A DNA stretch of 64,000 bases from Dimorphilus gyrociliatus (Eukaryota; Annelida; Polychaeta; Dinophilidae): positions 620,001-684,000 of the forward strand of contig CAJFCJ010000024.1 in the NCBI GenBank assembly GCA_904063045.1. Direction: 5' to 3'. A model generated the notes under the pieces. The model worked only from the letters and a program-made list of their open reading frames with translations, ran no database searches and had not been told where the DNA came from. Position 1 is the first letter of the stretch. Every line of letters begins with the position of its first letter. Positions 57,398-64,000 of the stretch are shown here, in pieces. The position numbers were made by a program, and so were the translations under genes.

Positions 57398-60188
57398 ATC
57401 TTCTTTTTGCCAATTTAAAAATTATATATTTTATAGATGTTCTGTCTTCCTTACTTGAAGGAACTCTGTTCCACTATGTACTTTTACTTACTTATATACG
57501 GTTCTCATTTTGCCCCAGTAACCAAAAAAGTAAGCTTGTTTACGACATTTATGCTATTTTTAGAAAATTTAGCGTGTCTTCGTGTCTTGAACAGCTGAAA
57601 TTGCAATTTTTTTTTTTCAAAGCCTGATGAGTATTTCGCTACAAGTATAAGGCAAAATTTAAATAACCCACGCTTGTATCTGATATAACTATATAACAAT
57701 TCAGGAAGCAGAATTCTGCTTACCTGTCCCAATGCATGTATTTTCAATTATATTATATATTCCAAAATATCCTCAACATTAAGTTTATTCATTTAAAAAT
57801 AGCTGATTATTAGTTGAAAAAACTGTTTAGAAAGATTCTACTCTAATTTTTTAATTAGGTCAACTAGTTTTTAAACCAAATTTATTAGAACTATGTCAGG
57901 CTTGTTTTTCTAATATGTTTGTTATACAATCAAAAGTTTAATAAATAGGTTAAAATTATTAGACAAAAATTGATAATATCAACATGAAGATGAATGATTA
58001 CCTTTATAAAGAATATTGTAAACATTTAATCTTTCTGTTCTGATAGAGAAAAATTCAATAAAGTAAGCCCTCCCAGTGGAAATTTATCTCAAGTACAACA
58101 TATATCTAATTGTATGTTTTAAAGACAAATATCTCTTCTTTCTTTTTTTCAAAAGATCTGACGATTTTATTTTGAATTTAATATTGTTTGTAAAAGCTTT
58201 TGCAATATGGCTTGAATTTTTATAGTAAAAATTGACTTTCTTTTTACCTTGCTGTTTATTCTTTAGAGACTTTTTTCTTAAATATTAAATTTACACAGAT
58301 ATCACAAATTTGAAATTTTCAGAATAGTTTTTAATTCATTCTCATAATATTAAATTACGTTCCTTTTCATGGAGAACAGAATCGACAAGTTTCTATTGAA
58401 ATAGTCTATGTACTGTTTTCTGACCCTTAAGTCACTGCTAATTCGTCGTTAACGAATAGTTAGAATTTTTTTAATAGTTCAACAAAATTATCATTTGAAT
58501 GCAGAAATGAATCATGACTGAAATTGTATTTCATTTTTGTTAATACTTCTCAACTATCGTATCAAATGGATCACTATATATTTGAGATTTCTTTGTTAAT
58601 TCTTACTGATCCGATCTTCATCACCATCATAGTATTACAACATTTGAAAATTCTGACCATTCAAATTACCTTTTATATTGATAGCTACAAGTTGAATCGA
58701 TATAGCTGCATTGCCTGGCAAATTCAACTGCAAAATTTAAATTGCAAACATCGGATCACTTCCGAGAAACATATTTTCATAATATAATCTTGTTTCTTTT
58801 ACAATAAACTTTTTAAAAGCATTACTATCATTCAAGAAATCGTTGTATTCCACAACATTCGTTTCGTCGTTTCTGCATGTTTATCAAAGATCTTACTAGG
58901 AGAGATTTTTTCATCGTCACACAAAGAAGTATTGTTTACATCTGATAATAGCATCTCCAGCGGAAGGCTATAGCTGTAAATTCTATAGACTAAAACTAAT
59001 TTGATATATTGAAAAGAACTGATTGAAATGTGCCAATAGTTTTTCACAAGCATCAAAAAATATTTTTAGATTAAAAGAAAAAAAGAGAATATTAAAAATA
59101 TGAAATCGTTAAATCGATCTTTTATTAGGAAAAGAATTATTTACCAATATTAAATCTGTATCTAAAAGTCTTATTAATTATTAAAGTATTTGCTAAAAAC
59201 CAGTGGGCGAAATAGTAACGAAACACAGATTATATTATTTATAAATATATTGTAAACAAATTAGATTAAGTGGCACTACTGCTTTCAAACTTTTCAAAGA
59301 GAGGATAAGACAGAAAGAGAGAGAGAGAGAGTACAAAATTCTGTTGAATTTAGAGCTATTCGAAATGAAAATTCAACACAAACTCTTATTCTTTCTTTTA
59401 TTTGTATTTCTGAATTGTAATTGTATTAATAAAATATATTTTTTATTAATCATCGTTAAACATTCAACGATTATTTTTTGAGTCATTTTTAGAAGGAATT
59501 TACTTAATCATCAACCTTACGCTAACAGGAAAAAGAGGAAATCCCCCTGTTTTACTATCATTAAACTATAGAGTTTTAAGTCTTTATTCAAATTTTTACA
59601 GCACTTTAAAATGAACGATTTTTTAATGTTTTCCATTAAAAACTAAGAAGCTATCAAACGTGATCTTGTTTATTACTAGTTACTATAGAGATAGCATTTT
59701 TTGTGTTGATCTCTTTCCTTTTGCGTCAATTGTATAAATATTTAATCTTTCCTTGAGCTATTCAAAGAGATTTAATAGTTTGTCACTGTTTTTAAGTAAA
59801 ACTGTAAAAGAGTTAGAGAAAAAGTTCAATATTAAAGAATTGTGTGTTTTAAAGGAATTAAACTTTTATACTTTTATGAAAAGTTGATAAAAGTCAAGCT
59901 GCTTTGCAAATTATTGAAATATAATTATTAATAATTCATATATGAAAATGAGAACAATTAATCTATATTATACAATATTTATTGAACAGTTAATTATAAT
60001 AGACGTCAAATTAATTAGAATTGGAAGTAATATGTATATTTCAAGTTAAACATCTACTTATAAAGGTAAATTTTTGTAACATTTCTTTATTTAAAAGAGT
60101 TTAAAACTCTTTTGGTCTAAAAATTTTTAATAACTAAAATCTTTGTAACTCTTTGATTTCTAATATTAAAGATTTCTTATAATTTAAC
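57398..60188. other. Intergenic region, no gene seen
   Basis: Contains the promoter of MMP-Hog gene 3 and about 2.7 kb of AT-rich DNA with a short GA tract near 59310-59333. Open frames of 70-87 codons here lack any family resemblance. Confidence 0.55.
57491..57498 (-). promoter_or_regulatory. TATA box of MMP-Hog gene 3
   Basis: TATATAAG on the minus strand, about 95 bases before the ATG at 57397. Assignment is by position and motif only. Confidence 0.4.
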
Positions 60189-61482
60189 CTAAATATATGC
60201 TAATAAAATGGACAAAATGATGACAATCTTTCCTATTTTCATTTCGGAAGCATCATTGCAGATTTTCTGTCCTCCATCTGTAAGAAAATGATATTTTGCA
60301 TTTAGTTTATCAATATCTTTGTCTTTAAATAATTAGACTGAAGATAGGAAACTATACCGCAATATCCGCACAATGCTTTACAATTTGACTTCATAAAGTC
60401 AATTATTGTCGGATTTTTGCATACCGACTTTGGATAACCAGGACTTTTACCGCACTTTGAATGATTATCCTTACAATCCTCTGTTAAATAAAGAAATATT
60501 AAGTATTTCTCAATACATGCTTCGGAAAACTTTATATTTACCGGAACAATCACCTCCAGTCCAGCCAGTAGAACACTTACATTTACAATTCGATGAATTT
60601 AGTGTACCACAATTTTTACACTTGAGAGGACAAGCTAGAAAGGCGAGATTAATCAATGGAATCTTTGTGTGCTTATTAATAATTGATTATGTACTGTAAT
60701 ACTTACTACAATCACCGGAAGCAGAACTGCAAGAATCTGCAAAATGGTTTTAATGGATTTTATTATTCTAAATAAACCATAAATAATCAACTCATATTAC
60801 CGCATAAACCATCTCGACACCATCCAGAGCCTGATGAACAGAGTGAACATGCATCACCTTTCTTAAAAGGTTTTTGCCCTTTGAAATTTCCCCTAAAGAG
60901 AAAATTTAAATAAATTCAACTAAGAATTATCACCAAAAAGAAAACTAACGGTGGAGAATAATTGCAGACAATATAGTGTACATTATTTTTAACTTTTCCA
61001 TTATCCTCGGTTAACTTGGAACAGTATTTATAACCGCAACCAAGACGATTAGTGTCTGCCCAAACAACTTGGGTGTAATGACCGCAAACTTTACTACACG
61101 ATAGCTTATTGTAATTGTAATCTTTTTTCTCATTATACCAAGCCTTAACAACTGCCTCCATATCAGTATATTGTCCCGAACCGCCAGAAATGAACAAATT
61201 TTGACCAGCACTGCCATCAACACCTTCAGTCTTGTCGAATCCATGTTCGAAATGACATTTTTCGGCCCATTTAGAAGCCTGATTAGCCAAAGGTCCATTC
61301 CAAGACATAATTTTCATGTCAGCTGCTCCTTCCTGTCTTCTTAATTTATTATGAACATCAAGAATCGCTTTTTCAAGTGAACCAGATAAAACTTCACAAA
61401 AAACTTTTCCATAAAAGCCTAAAATTAGAAAAGTAAGGAAGTGCAATATGAGAAGACTTAATTTATCTTTAAATACAATCAT
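60189..61482 (-). CDS. Secreted CAP-EGF-ShK multidomain protein
   Basis: Six minus-strand exons join in frame: 61482-60950, 60892-60801, 60736-60707, 60634-60542, 60480-60358 and 60277-60189, giving 319 residues. The order is a hydrophobic signal (about 8-30), then a CAP (SCP/Tpx-1) domain with the signatures GHYTQVVW and YIVCNYSPPGN. A Cys-rich hinge (KKGDACSLC...GWCRDGLC) follows, then an EGF-like module (CPLKCKNCG...CKCSTGWTGGDC) and a ShK-type six-cysteine module (DCKDNHSKC...CKALCGYC). A C-terminal hydrophobic run (KIVIILSILLAYI) could be a GPI signal. CAP proteins occur in mucus, venom and reproductive secretions and have no single function, so no toxicity should be assumed. If the last intron (weak gtatag donor) is not spliced, the protein ends 18 residues after the ShK module instead. 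Confidence 0.85.
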
Positions 61483-62508
61483 TCTTTTTTGAAAAGAAAG
61501 TTTTCAAAATGTTATATTGGCGTCTATAAGAAAAATGAATGATTGTCACGATTTAATATTTACAAAGTGTCCTTTAAAAATGTATTGGCAAACAGTCGTT
61601 TCTATGGTATAATCAATATAGTTTTCATGGTTGCTACCTGTCTTTCAAAGAATATTTCCAGTTACATCCTGACTAATTATACTAACAAACTAATCTTATA
61701 TCCATTTTATCCATTCTTATTCCTTTTTACATAGCCAATGCAGTAGGAATTTAATTAGCTAGTATACCAACTTTTTTAAATGTTATTTTCGTGTAATCCA
61801 TTAGTTCTTGAATAATACTCATTTATTCAGTTTCTATAATAAGAATTAATGAAAATATTCATTGAGACGTTGTTAACATTATACAAACTTTTAAGAAAAT
61901 AATGGAATTTCCTACTGTAAATACACTCGACTTAATCAGTATTGAAATCTCCTTCCGGTCCTTTTCATACAAAACTTTTCGCTCTTTTTTAAATATGATA
62001 AACCTACAAAAAAAAGAAAGGTGAGCAATTATGTAATTTTAACAAACGGTATTATGACAATACCTACAAGTAAATTGCGAAATAGATATGATGTATGATA
62101 GAGATTTAGTAACATTAACGTAAATATAAATGTATTCTCTTTCTAATTAGAAGTACTTGTATAGCCTTAAAAAAAAAGTTTCTTTTCATTTCGTTAAATT
62201 ATACAAGATTTAAATATTCAAGTTAATGAAAGTCTTAACTTGGAAACTTTTAGCAATCAGTCACCTCAAAAGATGCTTACTAAGCATTATACCATTCCAT
62301 TATACTATAGTTAAGAAGAAGTTTGAAACAGAGTTTACAGAGTAAGTTCCTACATTGTTGTATAATTAAAGAGGATCCTTTAAACGATATTTAAATTGGT
62401 TGTGCAACATTTTTGAAGAGCTGCACTCGTTTTATAAACAAACGTTTAAACGCAGAAAGATAAAACTCTTTTCCAATTTCATCTCGGAAGTAAGCTCTAC
62501 AGCACTCT
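61483..62508. other. Intergenic, no gene seen
   Basis: Promoter side of the CAP gene, then AT-rich DNA with short unsupported open frames. Confidence 0.55.
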
Positions 62509-62637
62509 GTAGAATATTTTCATTTGCAGTTCGTAGAGTGTTAGTGCACCACCATTTTAACACCTGAGAGGAAAAGCTAGAAGAGTTCGATTAATCAATG
62601 CACTCTTTTCGTGTATGTTGATGATTGATTAGATACT
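62509..62637 (-). pseudogene. Decayed copy of a CAP-EGF-ShK gene exon
   Basis: This stretch aligns by eye along its whole length with 60568-60698, the EGF-like exon 4 of the CAP gene plus its upstream intron. Shared runs include AAGCTAGAA across the splice acceptor, GATTAATCAATG and TTGATTA. Cysteine codons and frame are lost through substitutions and small indels, and the exon boundaries are no longer usable. No CAP-domain exon is recognisable beyond it within the window. It is a relic of duplication of the CAP gene, in the same orientation. Confidence 0.7.
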
Positions 62638-63096
62638 TCAACGTGTACAATAGCCATCGAAGGTAGATCATCAAGTGGAATCTATAGAAAAATGATTTCA
62701 CTGTCCTTGTTAAAAGTTTTAACTTTAAAATCTTGTTACATAAACTTTTTGCAACACTGTGCGTTCCTCTTGAACTTATAGACTTAAACCAGCATTGATA
62801 AATCCGTTTCGTTTCTATGTTCAAAACGTTAATAATTTTTCGCTTGACATTTTTACAAGTCCGCTCAACCATACTTGCGATCTCATAAAAGATCATCTAT
62901 ATTGTTTTCTTAGTTGACAATAAAATTGGTTAGCGTTTTTAAAAGCGAGCAGCTGTCCACGAAATTGATTGGGTACTTGATTTAAATCATTTTTAAGCAA
63001 TAGCTCCCTATTTTTACTCCCATTTCTAATACATCTTTTCATTTGGGACAAGATGAATGGACTTGTGCGAAGGCATCATACCCCACCCCCACCAAG
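62638..63096. other. Region upstream of the Hog relic
   Basis: AT-rich. No MMP pro-domain or catalytic motif can be recognised on the plus strand here, so the decayed Hog domain has lost, or never had, an attached protease. A 101-codon minus-strand frame overlapping 62591-62896 is basic and unsupported. Confidence 0.5.
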
Positions 63097-63690
63097 TGCT
63101 TTTCGATGGATGCAACTGTGAGGGTAATAGAAGATCGCCATATAAGAATAGGTCAATTAAATATAGGTGACCTAACTCAAGGAGTTAATGGGCAGTTTAC
63201 AATGATTCGGACAATGCGTCACAGTATTTGTTGAAAGAGATTGAAATTTATTAGCTTTCAAAAGACGGAGAAAATGTCGTTAACAGTAACGCTGAATCAG
63301 CCATATGCCGTTTTTAAAGATAATACTGAAGAGTGTATATGTGCCAAAAAGTATCATTTGGTTCAAGAATTTCAACAATTAATAGTAGAATAAGGTCAGA
63401 GGAAAAGGTCACGTGCATTGGGAAAGTATTGAAGAAGGGCATTTCGCTCCATTAACGATGGACGGCACCCTAGTGGTTAACGGTATTCAAAGGTCCTATT
63501 ACGCCGTTTATTAATAATCATAAAAAAGCCAGAATGTTCATCGCACAAGTTTAGATGAATTAACTATTTCTAAAGCGCCATCTTTAGCTCCTACAAGAAA
63601 CTAAATGTAAATCCTGACAATACACTTCGATATGGAAAGTTATCCTACGTTTACTTGAATTCAATGGCCACCCGGCTAGGACTCGCAAAG
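63097..63690 (+). pseudogene. Decayed Hog (Hint) domain, MMP-Hog relative
   Basis: Three separated blocks in different frames match the Hog domains of the MMP-Hog genes. The first, from 63097 to about 63228, starts at the Hint cysteine (KCFSMDATVRV) and holds a GQLNIGDL block, ending in a stop. The second, about 63400-63513, reads EEGHFAPLTMDGTLVVNGI then a tyrosine-rich end and a stop. The third, about 63631-63687, reads YGKLSYVYLNSMATRLGL, matching the GIHWYG...NLG tail with the GIHW part eroded. Frameshifts and stops separate the blocks. The catalytic Asp and His positions are substituted (TMRHS in place of TMLDRN; Gln at the His position), so it could not function even if spliced together. 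Confidence 0.82.
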
Positions 63691-64000
63691 TCCATTTCTT
63701 AAAATGTTCTTTCTTGTTTGTTTAGTCCGACTATAGTATAAAATAAGAATTTTAGAACGAATTTTCGTTTCTTGCAAGGCCAATTTCTTTAAAACTGTCG
63801 GGTTATCTGATAGTTTTTTCACCGCCTTTCCTTCTGGTAACAATAAGACTTTTAATGCGATATCACCTAAAACCTGAAGTTAATTTCTATCTGTGAAAAA
63901 TCAACCTGTTTTTCATTTTAATATTACACAATATACGTAAATATCAACTTAAAAGGTTCAGTTAGGTCTATTTAATCATCAATTTCCAATATTTGTCAGA
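63691..64000. other. Window end, no gene seen
   Basis: 310 bases downstream of the Hog relic; no recognisable feature. Confidence 0.5.

Noticed and set aside
58524-58787. 87-codon plus-strand frame between MMP-Hog 3 and CAP genes
   Set aside because: AT-driven composition; no splice partner or resemblance to a known family.
62591-62896. 101-codon minus-strand frame
   Set aside because: Basic, no recognisable domain; it partly overlaps the decayed CAP exon and is most likely fortuitous.

Overview
This window is animal nuclear DNA: strongly AT-rich, with short spliceosomal introns (commonly about 50-80 bases, GT-AG), metazoan-only domain architectures (claudin, TRIM-NHL, LRR-Ig, MMP, Hedgehog-type Hog) and a U1 snRNA gene. 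The mix suggests an invertebrate bilaterian, most likely a lophotrochozoan such as an annelid; that placement is inference. Exons below were joined by eye from reading frame, splice sites and family resemblance.

Layout. 0-3 kb: a secreted HHIP-like (glucose/sorbosone dehydrogenase fold) gene whose largest intron holds a U1 snRNA gene. 4-5 kb: a two-exon gene of unknown function. 5.9-10.8 kb: three secreted N-formylglutamate-amidohydrolase-like paralogues with identical intron position, and a MITE between the first two. 14.9-16.2 kb: a claudin-like four-span membrane protein on the minus strand. 20.8-27.2 kb: a TRIM-NHL RING E3 ligase. 29.7-30.2 kb: a divergent 5S rRNA gene and a neighbouring candidate structured RNA. 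30.6-37.6 kb: two short-chain dehydrogenases (a 3-hydroxybutyrate dehydrogenase-like gene and DHRS11) flanking a disordered protein with a PP1-docking motif. A small transposase-type helix-turn-helix gene sits inside a DHRS11 intron. 39.9-46.5 kb: an unknown 465-residue protein, an LRR-Ig membrane protein and a small basic protein. 46.5-51.3 kb is largely polypyrimidine-rich intergenic DNA.

The most notable region is 51.3-63.7 kb. Three intronless genes each encode a matrix metalloproteinase (pro-domain, cysteine switch, HExGHxxGxxH catalytic domain) in which the hemopexin domain is replaced by a complete Hedgehog-type Hog (Hint) domain. All Hint catalytic residues are present, and so is the C-terminal GIHWY block seen in Hedgehog proteins. 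The implied biology is a protease that autoprocesses behind its catalytic domain and may acquire a sterol, as Hedgehog does. Beside them lie a CAP-EGF-ShK secreted protein, a decayed copy of part of it, and a decayed Hog domain. I do not recall a described family with the MMP-Hog architecture, but I could not search.
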